Shown here: piece after piece, positions 1-10,700 of the stretch
Position numbering within the stretch: the first letter of the stretch is position 1
Layout: every line of letters starts with the position of its first letter
Assembly (NCBI GenBank): GCA_037176885.1
Contig: JAWWNJ010000220.1
Coordinates: 124,001-188,000, forward strand
Direction of reading: 5' to 3'
Length of the DNA: 64,000 nt
Source of the DNA: Favolaschia claudopus
Lineage: Eukaryota; Basidiomycota; Agaricomycetes; Agaricales; Mycenaceae
Made by a program: the position numbers and the translations under genes
Notes under the pieces: model-generated
What the model was told of the DNA's origin: nothing
Seen by the model: only the letters and a program-made list of their open reading frames with translations
Database searches by the model: none

Positions 1-2707
1 TCCGCGGAGGCGGCTCAGTCTGCCCACCGATCTATCATCTGCCTACCAATTCGGAGTAATCGTGGTCAAACCTTTGGAGCCGTCTACTTCGCGTCCAAAT
101 ACGAGTTCTCTCCAAACATTGTCACTATGTTGACACTGCTATGCCAGCAAGCCAGCATAAGCGTCGCAAACGCTCTTCTATTTCGTTCTGTCCAAGGTCC
201 GCTTGTTTTCTGTTTGTTGTCGCCGCTATTGACGCACATCGAAGCCGGGACGAGGGAAAACTTGAAGATGATTGCTGCACAGCGTGATGCACTCGAAGCG
301 GCCCGTAAGAGTCGGGAGGACGCTTTGACGGCGACCAAGGCAAGTGAAAGTTGCATCTTGGGTATCTTCTGCTGACAGCTGTTCAGATCAAAGGGTGCGA
401 GTTTCCCCGTTGCAGTTTTATCGTTCGAGTTGACTCACAGAATTCGAACCCTCAGAAACTTCTTGGCCTCAATGAGCCACGAACTGAGAACTCCTTTCAG
501 CTCCTTTTATGGCTTGTTAGATCTGCTGAGCGGTACGCAGCTTGACGCCGGTCAGAGCGAAATTGGTAAGACTCATCTCTGCCTGTGTTACCTCTATCGT
601 TTAGTCCATTTTTAGTACAAACGGCGAAACAGTCGTGTGAGCTGCTGCTGAGGGTATGTATGCTCGTCGTATATGGCCGTGACTCGACTCTTACGATTCA
701 TCAGATCATCGATTCAATCTTGGACTACAGCAAACTCGAGGCTTCTGGTAAGTTCAGCTTCGACTTGTGAAAACACTCGCTACATTGTTTCAGCCGTGAA
801 ACTAGAGCCATCGGGTTTCCTAGTAGAGGTACGTTAGTTCTGTTTCTTTAACTTGTCTCCTCAACCAGTTCCTGCAGAGTATCATTGCTGACTGCATGGA
901 GCTTCTACTACCAATGGCAGCTCAAAAGCTCGATCTGACCTTCAATATCGAGGCTAACGTTCCCACCTGTGAGTTGAGGCGCAATTGCGATTGACTCAAC
1001 TCAATCTCCACAGGGGTGTATTCCGATTATGCACGCATCCGACAAGGTATGTATCCTCCGGAGTCTCGAGATGTTTTATTCATTTCGCAGTTCTCATGAA
1101 CCTTATCGGAAATGCGGTCAAGTTTACGGCTAGTGGCTCGGTCCGAGTACTGTGTTCGGTTGATGGCACCATGTCTGCTCCAGACGAGGTCCGCTTGAAG
1201 TTTGCCATCCAGTAAGCCGCAATATCAAGTCACGTGACTATTCAGCTTATGTGCCAGGGATACCGGGATCGGTCTCTCGTCAAGTGATGTTGAGCTTCTC
1301 TTTGTGCCCTTTCAGCAAGCAGACAATTCTTCCACCCGTCGATTTGGGGGAACTGGCCTCGGTCTTTCCATTTCACGACAGCTGGTAAAACTCATGGGCG
1401 GTGCGATTGGTGTACAATCGGAGCTCAATGTCGGTTCCACATTCTGGTTTACCATCCCCGTCAAGATTTACGACGCTGAGGAATGCCGGAAGGTGGCTCA
1501 TCCCCCTCACTCGTTGCAGCGATACTGATAACATTTACAGTACTCATCAGATCTTGCGACAGTCAAATCCGTTCTGATGCATCCTCGTCCATTGCAAATT
1601 CTTGTTTGCTCTGCATCTCCCCTTACTCTGGATTTTCTCGCCACGATGTTCGATGGATTTCACGTGACTTTGGTATCCACGTTGGCTGATGTCGAATTGC
1701 GACTGCGAGAATTTGGAGCGTCGCACTCTCCGCTCGATTTCATTATTCTCGATGATCAGTCAGAAACTCGCGCAGACGAAATAGCCACGTTTCTCCGATC
1801 TCTGGGTGTGCCCTCGCTTCAGGAAACCAGGATCATTCATATGTACACACCCACGATGAACCGTTCCAGTCATTCCATTTTCAGCACCAACACCCCTGGC
1901 GTCGTGAAAATGACCAAGCCTCCAAGACAAGCCCGTATACTTCAGACCTTTGCTGGACTGAAGGACCTGCCGAATGCTATGTCAGCCCCTCCATCTTCCA
2001 CTATATCCCGGGCAATGGAGGACATCTCCGCCGCAAAGAGAACCCTCTTTGGCAACGTTTTGGTGGCAGAAGGTGTTATGATTTTTGAGCGATCTTCGCG
2101 GTTTGCTTATGAATTAAAAACCCGAACAGATAATCTCATTGCGCAGAATCTTCTGGTCAAGCAGCTTCAGAAGTATGACTTGACTGTGGTAGCAACATCC
2201 AATGGCAATGAAGCCCTAGCTGGTTCTTTCTTCCGGTTTTCGCACTATGCATCTTGCTGACCTGCCCCTTCAGAATGGCAAAAACACGAACCGGGCTACT
2301 TTAGTGTTGCTCTGTTCGATCATCGTATGCTTCTTAATTCTCTTTGCTAAATTATGGGAAGATTTACCAAAAATGTTAGACATGCCGGTATGCGACGGGG
2401 TAGAGGCTGCCAAACGGCTTAGACATCTGGAGGGAAAGCGGAAAGCCGCCGTTTTTCTGCCCAGTAAGCAGTTGTTTCCACACATCAGTGGCCTGCCTCA
2501 TGTTGTTGTAGTCATCGCTCTTAGCGCAGACTGTCAAGAATCCACGAAGCAGCTCTGTCTCAGCGCGGGGATGAATGCGTTCTTCAGTAAACCACTACGA
2601 AAGAGTCAGCACCCTCAAACTCAATTGTCTCAACTCTATGGTTGCTTACTCCCTTCGCAGGCGACCTTCTTTCGCTTCTGTCCATGTTTGGCGCACCACC
2701 TGCGTAA
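1..2707 (+). CDS. Hybrid histidine kinase, 3' part (GAF-HisKA-HATPase-REC)
   Basis: The 5' end lies outside the window. The first exon reads the end of a GAF domain ([11 protein letters not shown], then a helix ending in ALLFRSVQ). Next come a HisKA domain with the phospho-accepting His in [14 protein letters not shown] (near 470-510), an HATPase domain with the N box ([11 protein letters not shown], ~1095), F box ([10 protein letters not shown]) and G box ([13 protein letters not shown]), and a C-terminal receiver. The receiver Asp sits in ALFD at ~2318; joining exons across a 55-nt intron (2325-2379) restores LFDHHMPVCDG. A later intron (2605-2660) gives the end [20 protein letters not shown]. 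Order and wording fit the fungal group X kinases (S. pombe Mak2/Mak3, Candida Chk1), which signal oxidative stress through a phosphorelay and carry a Ser/Thr-kinase-like head that would lie upstream. At ~340 an exon seems to end at a GC donor. Subgroup placement is inference. Confidence 0.9.
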
Positions 2708-3179
2708 ACTGCTTTGATTTTGAACATGCTATCAATAATGTATTTGGATCGCTGTGATTTTAGTTTTGTTGTACACACATAGATATACCTCGCATCTAAC
2801 TCCCTCTCTATCACTAGCATATACTTATTCTTCAACTGTCTATTAGTATTCGTAGTCACACATACACGGCTTCAGGATTTATGCATAACACGCCTGGAGT
2901 CGTCTGCACGAGCAGTATGATCGGTCACAACCTTGGTCCCGGTTGTTCCTGCATTGGCTGCGGTACTCGAGGTGGTAGATCCCAGCACCCGGATCTCGAT
3001 TCGCCCCCTACAACCGTTTCAATCGGGTAGCTCAGTTGAACACACGATCACAGCGTTGTGAGTGTGCAAGTCTGCAACGTGTTCTCCGCAGTGCAAGGGA
3101 TTCCGACACATACAAAAGGCTCGAATCCCTGCCTCGTCCCCCAACCATACTTCGCTGGACAACGGCTCTCTCGCCCACA
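2708..3179. other. Intergenic, nothing recognised
   Basis: This stretch of about 470 bases lies between two plus-strand genes. It should hold the 3' UTR of the kinase and the promoter of the next gene. An open frame continues upstream of 3180 on the plus strand but is not supported by any motif. Confidence 0.5.
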
Positions 3180-4390
3180 ATGCTTGATGCTTTCAAAATC
3201 AAGCCGTTCGACCTCGAACCTGTATATGCGGCCTGGACCCCGGCCCCTCGCTTTTTGGGTGATTCCAAGAGAGACCCACCTGTAGACGACTGGCTGGAAG
3301 ACGTCAAGAACGGATGTGTTGAACGTAACGTTCCGAAGGAATATTGGCATACGTACGTGGATTCAGTATTGTTCATTGCAATTGACTTGAGCGTATTTAG
3401 TTGTGGCCAACACTTCATGGGTGATCAAGCGAAAGCCCGGTGAGTTGTTTCCATGTCTTCAGTAGCGCGCTTGATTCAGGTTCTATGTAGGCTCGCAGAG
3501 CTCAAGAAAGTCATGTCGGAGGTGCATGGCGGTCAATATCGCTGGAATTGGAAGAAATTCAAGGTCGCGATGCGGAATATGTCCTGTATGTAATCGGACG
3601 CTCGAATTCGTTCCGTGTGCTGACTCAGACCGGCAGGGAACATTGATACAAGGTTTGTTGTGAATGAGCAAATTCTTCTATATGTTGACCATGAGCGATT
3701 AGCGAGACGGAGGCCGTCAAAGTGCCGACAGGGCCATTCTGGTGGCTTCCAAAGTCTCCGAAGAAAGAGAAGCCACAGGAGGAGGGATATGTTGTGTGCG
3801 ATGAACCGGTCGAGAGCCTCGAATATTTCGACACTGTCAAGACCAAGGCAGTCTCCGTCGATAAAGACCGCCCTGTTGTCGGCCGGGCTGCCACTATTCC
3901 CTCGTTTTGGCCCATCCGGAAGAATTCCAAAGAAATTGTCGTAGCGGACGACACCACGCAACGTCCTCAGCCACGAAAGATGAAATCGGAAGGCGTTGTG
4001 GTGCCAATAAAGAGCAGCGAGATTGTCAAAGCGTTGCCTGCGCTCCCGATTTCAGGAGATGGTAGATTTTCCTTCGCGAACATCAACAGTCACTCACTGA
4101 TTGTCGTTACAGGGACAACTGTTCGCGCGCCAGCTTGGCTTTTGAATGCCGCCACTGCGCTAGACTTTCTGCAAGGCGAGCACCCTCGAGTGATGTCCAC
4201 GTTGAGCGCGATTTTGATCGTCGCTGGAACCATACCCTCGCTGCCTGCTGTGGGCGCTGGCGCCGCAGGTGCTGTTTTGGCATCTTCGACAGCCCATGCA
4301 GTAGGGGCGATAGCTGTTGGGCTAGGAAGCTGGATCAAAGCCCAACAAGAGTCGAAAATAACGCGAGAAGCACCACAGATCACCAAGTGA
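3180..4390 (+). CDS. Unrecognised protein with hydrophobic C-terminus
   Basis: I do not recognise a family. The chosen ATG (3180) starts MLDAFKIKPFDLEPVYAAW. Introns at about 3440-3489, 3593-3638 and 3655-3704 join the exons so that the frame continues through NMSWNIDTSETEAVKVPTG. The middle is charged and Pro/Lys-rich. The last ~75 residues contain two Ala/Gly-rich hydrophobic stretches (STLSAILIVAGTIPSLPAVG and a following Ala/Val segment) that could be membrane helices or a helical hairpin. A 51-nt segment (about 4062-4112) has intron ends but is also in frame, so two isoforms differing by 17 residues are possible. The gene converges on the pseudouridine synthase, with stop codons only about 80 bases apart. 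Confidence 0.6.
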
Positions 4391-4467
4391 ACAATAAATC
4401 GAAGCAGACACAAATATTAAATCAATTATTTTGGGACATTGTTGTAACATTATTCTTACTTGGGCTA

Positions 4468-5655
4468 TTAAATCCACTGTCCATTTACTTCTGGTATCTC
4501 TCCATCCGAGACTGGTTGGAAATCTCGGTCTTTGCTGGTGTCGCTCTTGAACAAGCCGCCCAAGCGTTCCTCGTCGCTCACGGGTATGCCAGCTTGGGAA
4601 CATATTTCGAGAAAGTCCTGCGGTAGCGGAGCGAACATGCGGATTTTGAATTGTTTCTTCTTCCCCACCGGTCGATATCTCTGAAAGGTAATGAGCTCCA
4701 TGAATGATTCATGAAAGGTCGTTTACTCACGAAAAATTCGATTTTCGATGCATGCAGAAACATTCGATTGTCCGGCAGGATTAGTGAGTCTGTCAGTTGC
4801 TCTACCGGTTGATTTTGTGAGTGCAAAGTGTCTCCTAGAATTGGGGCTAACGAACATCAATATAAGCACAAAGACGTTGGTGTCAAATGAATACTTTTCA
4901 AGACTTGAGCCAGGTGAACCCGGAGTTGATGTTTGCGTCCGGTCAGAAGCTTCAACCTTACAAGAGATAAGGGTAAATTGGGCTGGTGAACTTGTGTCAA
5001 TATTAGATTGAGAATTATGAAAGGGCCTCTAGCTCACTGAGGATGCCAACAATTCCCAGTCTGTCATAGATTCTTTCGAGCTCGGAGCGTCTACTGGTCC
5101 ATCTACGACCGTGGCCCGGCCGTTAGGGTGATCCAAGAAATTCCGGATTTTGCCTTTCCGTTCAGAGAAAGAGCGACTGCCGCCACAAACGAGCGCGAGA
5201 TACGATTTATGGACTGTTCTGCGTTGGAACTGCCCCGACAAATCGTGAGCTACATTGAGTGACCTCGCGAAAAGGAGACATCCGGTGGTATCCTGTATCG
5301 ATGCTCAAGATACATTATACACCAACGTTAGTGCCCGGAAGAGGGTACCTTATCCAGACGATGGATGCGACGAGGAGTAGTTGGCAAGTCAAGTCCTTGT
5401 TTTAAATCTGGGCAGACTCAACATTTGTCTCCAGGGCAATGGGGAAATTACCGTCTAACAAATTCACTAACGAACTGTCGGGACTCTGAGGGAAAAGGCA
5501 ATTGGCACGTCCTCGATAAATGAAACAGATTTTCACACTTGGACTTGGGTGACGAAATTGGGGGGTTTGTTGAATAAGATGAGACTGCGGTCAACGTATA
5601 GCACCCTATCGGACCATTCGAACGCGTTCGCGGCGAGCTTTTGACGCCAATTCAT
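4468..5655 (-). CDS. RluA-family RNA pseudouridine synthase
   Basis: It converts uridine to pseudouridine in RNA. The gene is split into short exons and is only visible after joining them. The start ATG at 5655 gives MNWRQKLAANAFEWSDRVLY, followed by the family's N-terminal motif (ILFNKPPNFVTQ). The catalytic motif HRLDKDTTG is assembled across an intron at about 5285-5346; the Asp of RLD is the conserved catalytic residue. Then come VHKSYLALVCGG (~5205), the motif LLTGRKHQLRVHLAQ (~4900-4945) and a C-terminal FLHAS block (~4750). All four hallmark blocks are in the right order. Short insertions around the KSYLALV block resemble mitochondrial members, so a mitochondrial rRNA or tRNA target is possible but not shown. 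Its promoter lies within 120 bases of the left end of the mobile element. Confidence 0.85.
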
Positions 5656-5776
5656 TCGGCGAGCATTGAGCAGGCGTGGTCGGAAATTCTTTGGCGACGT
5701 TACAGTACCTTTCGGGCAATTCCGTTCGGCACAATCGGCATATTCAATTCTGGCTCAGTGGCTAGCTCTTTGAATA

Positions 5777-5832
5777 CCAAGGCCCTCCGGGCACACCTGG
5801 TACCTCTCTCACCAAGGGAGGGGTTGTGAATT
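5777..5832 (+). repeat. Left terminal inverted repeat
   Basis: The outer 13 bases are a perfect inverted match to the right end. Two more blocks (GTACCTCTCTCAC and GGTTGTGAATT) also match, separated in this copy by insertions of about nine or ten bases. TA precedes it at 5775-5776. Confidence 0.8.
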
Positions 5833-6150
5833 GCTCGCAGAATCGAAATTTTTTCTCAACCCCCAAACTAGAACGAGAATTCGTAACCCCCCCCGGGGGG
5901 GGGTTATGAAAGATATGCGACTCAAAACACATTTTACGAGCAACTCGCACGAAAATCCATAACCCCCCCCCGGGGGGGGTTACAAAAAAATTCGACTCAA
6001 AACGCGCTTCACGAAAAACTCGAACGAGAATTCATAACCCCCCCCGGGGGGGGTTACGAAAAATTGCGACTCAAAACACATTTCACGAGCAACTCGCACG
6101 AAAATCCATAACCCCCCCCGGGGGGGGTTACAAAAAATTTGCGACTCAAA
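5833..6150. repeat. Left subterminal array, four GC-palindrome units
   Basis: Four units about 74 bases apart each hold AACCCCCCC(C)GGGGGGG(G)TT, centred near 5894, 5971, 6044 and 6119. Each palindrome is followed by a conserved spacer (GCGACTCAAAA, then a run ending in ACTCG(C/A)ACGA). Each palindrome could form a GC hairpin and contains CCCGGG. Confidence 0.9.
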
Positions 6151-6474
6151 ACGCTTTGCGAGATTGAAGGTTGCAACCGTGCGAAGATTTGGTTTGTTTG
6201 CTTTTGGGGAACATCAACCAACTTGCTCTCACCCATCAACACTGCGTCGCGTTGACGCGTTCGGCGTTCGCCCTCAACATAACGTCGTGGGAGGTGTGAC
6301 TGGACGCGTCGAGAATTCACGGACGTCCGTGAAATCTACAGGGCTCAGTAAGTAATCCAACTTCCTCTCCCGCCTCTGCAGGTCATTGATGTCAGTCTTT
6401 TCTGAAAGGTTTAGCCGCCGTCTGACTCTGACCGCGACGTCGACTGACTACAACGACACGCTGAAACGCGCCTC
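6151..6474. other. Probable 5' region of gene A inside the element
   Basis: No gene is seen in these 324 bases. They lie between the left repeat array and the ATG of gene A and probably include its promoter. Confidence 0.4.
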
Positions 6475-7757
6475 ATGGCGCTGCCGCCGATGCGGCGCCG
6501 GCCCATCCCTCAACTGAGGGCGCCCATCGGACATCCCTTGAGGGCTGCACCTCCTGTTCTGCCTCCCCAACCCGCGCCGTCGCTGCCCCCTCTGTTTCCC
6601 CCCCCCAAAATCCCCTCCGATCCCACGAAGAGCGCCTCGGCCAAACACCCCTCTGATCTTGACAAAGACGACGAGAATCCTGCAAAACAAGACGTGGACT
6701 CTGAAAGCTCGACCAACGACGAGGAAAATACGGACGACGAGGAGGAAAGCACGGAGGACGACGAGGAAAGCGTGGACGACGAGGAAAGCGTGGACGAGGA
6801 TGAAGAAAGTACGGACGACGAGGAGGAAGGTGCATCTCCAGAGCATGCTGTCTCCTCGCCATCCCTCTTTTATGAGGCTCGTGTCTTCCCCGACGAGGAA
6901 CGGATTTGCACGCCATCCAAGCCCGCGACTCCAGCACAACAACGAGACAACTCATTGCACCTAGCTAGAGACGTCGAAACATTACATTCTCCTATTCCAG
7001 CCGGTTTCATACAAGATCCTGATCCCCTTGAAGACGATGGCCGTGGTGACGGTTTGTTCCTGTCTGACTTTGTCACCCATAGCTTCTCATTGAGCGCAGA
7101 GATCCCCTCATCACAAGCCGAAAACGCTCATGCCGGAATGCGCAAACGACTTCAAGAGTTCGCGTACATCCCCCCTCCCCGCCGTTTCTATGTTGATAAA
7201 GGTTCCCTCCTCTACCAAACAAGACAACGTAATCGACGTGGACGAGCGCAGAAACCTCGCGGACCGGCTCCCATCCCTACCACGCGAAACGAGCAGAAGG
7301 CCGCGATGCGTAAGAAGATGGAAACCATTCTCGAGGGTGTCGACTCGGAACATCCCCTGACCCAATCCTACGGCGCCCAGCGCCATGATGCACCTGCAAC
7401 ACAGCCTTTCGGTGCCAGTAAACTTGCAGCGCGCGCGTCAAAATCATTGTTCTACTCCGCTGAACAGTCGCCAACACCGTCGCCAGCTGCTGGACCCAGC
7501 GCCCTCCCCCCGCCTGCTGCCCCCGCTGTAACGAAGCTCAATATGGCTGTCCCTGTCATTTTGAAGCACCCGACAACAACGTCTGTTCGTCGGCCTTTCA
7601 AAGCGCCTTCAAAGGTATGTGCCTTTCTTCAGTACATTCTCTGAGTAACGTGCTGCAGATCGGGCCAGCTCTTTTCCCGATGATGAGCGATGTAATGCAG
7701 CAGCGCAGCAAGCGGAAGAAAAGGAAGACAGAGAGCGGGCCCAGTTCACTTAGTTAA
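6475..7757 (+). CDS. Element gene A: acidic, disordered protein of unknown function
   Basis: This gene has two exons joined by an intron at about 7615-7659, giving roughly 410 residues. The N-terminal ~50 residues are Pro/Arg-rich (MALPPMRRRPIPQLRAPIG). Residues ~60-125 form a long Asp/Glu/Ser tract built of repeats like TDDEEE and SVDDEE. A middle block around residue 235 (YIPPPRRFYVDKGSLLYQ, followed by an Arg-rich RQRNRRGRAQKPRG) looks the most structured. The C-terminus ends in a basic cluster KRKKRK that could be a nuclear signal. No known domain is recognised. Alternating acid and base-rich parts suggest a nuclear or chromatin-binding role, but that is inference. It converges on gene B. 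Confidence 0.65.
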
Positions 7758-7923
7758 ACGGCATGTACATTCTACGCATGGGAAGCTTGTAACGAAAACA
7801 ACGGTTAACGAATAATTGTAATTACCGTACTGTACATTTTGAAAACTTTGTATTGTCTTGACGAATAATTGTGGTCACCGTACTTTACATTCTAAAACTT
7901 CGTATTGTCTGAACTCGTGCCAA

Positions 7924-8517
7924 CTACCCCTCCCGCTGCTTTCCGCGCGCTGTAATAGTGTGAGCTTAACTTGACAAGCAGCCGGTAGTATACCTTTCGT
8001 GGACATGGGTGCGCCTTTAAATTGTAAGCGACAAATCAAATGCGAAGCTGAACTTACCATTGTTCTCAGTTGCATTACCGGCCTTGACTGCACAAACTTT
8101 CAGAGGTGAAGAGAATGCGGTTAAAAGGCCTACCACTGGATTTTTTACGCGCTTTTTTACGCGCCTTTGACCGGGTTTCAGTGTCTTCTGCATCTTGAGC
8201 TCCAAGTTGAGTTGTTATTGACGCGGCACGTCGTTATCTAGCTACCGTCTCCGACAGGCTCGCGTTTTCTTTTCGCCGATGTCCTTTTGCCGTCTGGGTT
8301 CTTCTTCTCATCTGCGACAGGTTAACCGTGCAATGGCGAATGCAGCACACATAGTACCGTCTCGTTTGCTGGAAGGCCTGCCTGATTGACCCTGGGTCAA
8401 TGCGGGAACATGGTAGGTTCCTTCAGCCGGCATGAGGAACTTGTTGTTCTGGATCATCGCGAGATACTCTGGGGTTGGTTGAGGGAATGCGGCCCACTTC
8501 GCGGGGTTGAGGTCCAT
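7924..8517 (-). CDS. Element gene B: small basic protein, paralog of gene E
   Basis: Six exons join into an uninterrupted 118-residue frame: 8517-8358, 8311-8246, 8187-8134, 8087-8058, 8014-7994 and 7949-7924, with all introns GT-AG and 43-58 nt. The N-terminus reads MDLNPAKWAAFPQPTPEYLA followed by MIQNNKFLMPA. The rest is dense in Lys and Arg (KRTSAKRKREP, RSKARKKARKKSS) and looks like a nuclear, nucleic-acid-binding tail. The block around PTPEYL..NN.F recurs in gene E (PSPDYMLENNGYF), which has the same orientation relative to its partner. It shares a 64-bp divergent promoter with gene C. Function is unknown. Confidence 0.65.
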
Positions 8518-8581
8518 AGTGGAAAACGTGACTGTGACCCGTCGCTCATCTACTTTTCCCTTATGTCAGTAACCTGCAACC
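8518..8581. promoter_or_regulatory. Divergent promoter of genes B and C
   Basis: Only 64 bases separate the start codons of B (minus) and C (plus), so transcription signals must be shared. It contains ACGTGACTGTGACC; no clear TATA box is seen. Confidence 0.5.
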
Positions 8582-10066
8582 ATGGACGCACACAATGACC
8601 CAGAAGACTACGCACTTGAGGAGGAAATACTTGATGATGCCGAGGAAGACATTCGCAGACTAAAAGAGCTAGGGACCGAACTATACGCCCTTCTGAGTCG
8701 TCTCGAAGACACTCGCCTGACTACCGAGAAAATTCGCAACCAGGTCGAACATCTCGGGGATGCGGCCACCGACGAAGACTTTGAGTTCATGGCAAGAGCA
8801 GCGGATATCGAGGACGACTATCTGCGGACCTTGGCAGAGTTGCAGGAACTGATAACTGCCGAAGAAAAGAATGAGGTAGAGCCAACTGAGGACGAAAGCG
8901 AAGACCGAGACGACACTGATAATCAAGGAAAAAAGGCAAGTTAGGAGGAGCCGGCTAGAATCTGATGCTTAGCGAACGCAGAAAAACGAAACGACGGAGA
9001 GTGATGAAAAGTGGCAAATAAGCGACACCGTTGTACAGCAGCTCCTCGCCGCTGCACAGGAAGATGCTTTGGATGCAGAAGCTCTCGTGCAAGTCTGCAA
9101 ACAAAAGCGAGGGCGCGACGTCCCAAATCGTTTGATCCAGGCGCTCAAGCGCGCAACGCAAGGTGTTCAGCCCATCAAGGCTAACGACTGGGTAAGTCTC
9201 TTTGCACTGTGCAAAGAAAAGGTCTCAGGTGAATCCAGCTTGAGTTTATCGGCCCGGATGATCTTGGGAGCATGGACGCGATAATACGCCAACAAGTCGA
9301 TGTCCACAATAGCATGGCCAACGGAGAAGCGTCAAACATGGATGCGCTCTGTAGCCTGCATAGAGTAGGTTTCCGTTCTCAGTTCCAGTCCAATGCTCAC
9401 CCGCCACAGGCTCTCAAAACAATTCCAACTGCAGAGAAGGTGGCGGGGTGGCTGACATCAATAACAGCTAAATTGTCAGTGTTGATTTGGGCTCGCCGTT
9501 GGTATACGCACAGCACCCATGACAACGACTTTGCGAGCAAGGCTTACCGGACATATGGGCTGAGAGCGTGGAAGGGAAAGCAATTCTGGAGACTGCTCGA
9601 GGGAGCAAGTGCGATCTTGAAGAAGCAAAAACCCGGAAAAATTTCACGCGCATATCCTAGCGTCGACGAAGTCGGAGCGCAAACTTGTCCAGGGCCGCCT
9701 TGCCTTCCTCAAGGTGTATTCCAACGTGAGTGCTGGTTCCGGCATCATTGACGACAATGCTCAGCTGTAGTTCGGAGCCTGGGTCATCCTTGACCCAACG
9801 TGGGACGTCAACATGTTTATGGGCAAGAACAAAGTTAAAGCGGAGCAATTGGTTCATGGATATCACGGACAACTAGCAAAATCCCGTCATTTGCTGCGAA
9901 CGCTGTGGAGGTGGAGAAGGCAGTGGCGAGCTTGGTGGAAGCCTTGTATACAATAGGGGGTTCGACCCAGAGTCAGGCTCAGTTGTCGGCAGCAATGAAG
10001 CTGGTTAACAATCAGCTATGGGAGTTGCGCTTATGCTCAAGTTTGATCCCGCTGCAGGAGAATTGA
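8582..10066 (+). CDS. Element gene C: ~395-aa helical protein, paralog of gene D
   Basis: Seven exons (8582-8935, 8982-9191, 9239-9364, 9410-9608, 9661-9725, 9771-9814, 9877-10066) give an open frame of 395 residues. The first intron begins with GC, the rest with GT. The first ~110 residues are acidic and strongly heptad-like (coiled coil). Later blocks are WARRWYTHSTHDNDF, FGAWVILDPTW and, near the end, NNQLWELRL. The same three blocks occur in the same order in gene D. Two introns fall at matching places and phase: one about 14 residues before a conserved Trp, the other directly before the G-A-x-V-x-LDP block. No known family is recognised. The last intron is the least certain. A transposition or regulatory role is possible but unproven. 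Confidence 0.65.
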
Positions 10067-10188
10067 TGATCGTTGTCTAGTTACTATTGTGAGCGATGCC
10101 TCCCTTATCCTAATACTCAGTACTCTTCTACACGCCCTCGTTTCTTCATGGCAAGAATTTTGGTTTTCTCAACACCAAACGGCCTGTC

Positions 10189-10670
10189 TCATGTTATTAG
10201 TGATGCACTCCGTTCCTGAGACAATTCTGTACCTGTGCAAGGGACAGGCGCCGTAGCGGCAAGCTTTGAGGCGGTCGGCGCACTCATGCCCTTTATCTTG
10301 GACGGCTTTGTTTTGGACGGAGGTTTTATGGGCTTGTTTTCGCCGGCAATTGTCTTCTTCTTACTGGCAGCTGGTTTTTTCTTGGGGGGAGCGAGTTCTA
10401 CTGCACTGTAGCCGGTGCTCAGCGCAAGCAGACAACCATACCTGGAGTGTTCTGCCGGCTCGAGCCTCCAGCATTTCGTTTCATCTCTCCCTGCGCTTGG
10501 CGCTTTGTAGCCAATGTTTCTAACGCTTGAAGTGAATTGTAGAAATATCCATTGTTTTCGAGCATGTAATCGGGCGAAGGCATGTGCAGGGGCATCTGGC
10601 ACTGGTGAGTGTTGTTCTGCGAGCTGGAGGAAGCTCGCGTTACGGGACGCGACGCGTTGTTGACATGCAT
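10189..10670 (-). CDS. Element gene E: small basic protein, paralog of gene B
   Basis: Two exons (10670-10442 and 10400-10189) give 146 residues with no stop. The N-terminal half is Ser/Asn-rich with PSPDYMLENNGYF, similar in position and wording to gene B. The C-terminal half is Lys/Pro-rich (APPKKKPAASKKK, KPPSKTKPSKIKG), as expected for a nucleic-acid-binding or nuclear tail. The frame stays open further upstream, so a longer N-terminus overlapping gene D is possible. The ATG at 10670 was chosen because it precedes D by 30 bases, mirroring the B/C arrangement. Function unknown. Confidence 0.6.
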
Positions 10671-10700
10671 TTGTGAAGTGCTGGCTTCTTTCTCCCCCTC
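10671..10700. promoter_or_regulatory. Very short divergent interval of genes E and D
   Basis: Thirty bases, mostly pyrimidine on the plus strand, separate the chosen start codons of E and D. The true core promoters probably extend into both 5' regions. Confidence 0.4.

Noticed and set aside
3100..3130. T-loop-like CTCGAATCCC, possible tRNA
   Set aside because: No acceptor stem, D-arm or anticodon arm could be folded around it. No tRNA was found elsewhere in the window either.
6448..6955. Long minus-strand frames opposite gene A
   Set aside because: They are shadows of the GAC/GAG-rich acidic tract and give low-complexity Arg/Pro/Val-rich translations.
9877..9956. Apparent frameshift near the 3' end of element gene C
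   Set aside because: Reading straight on from the LDP block ends at a stop near 9956. A normal 62-nt GT-AG intron (9815-9876) returns to the frame that ends at 10066 with the LWELR block, so no defect is needed.
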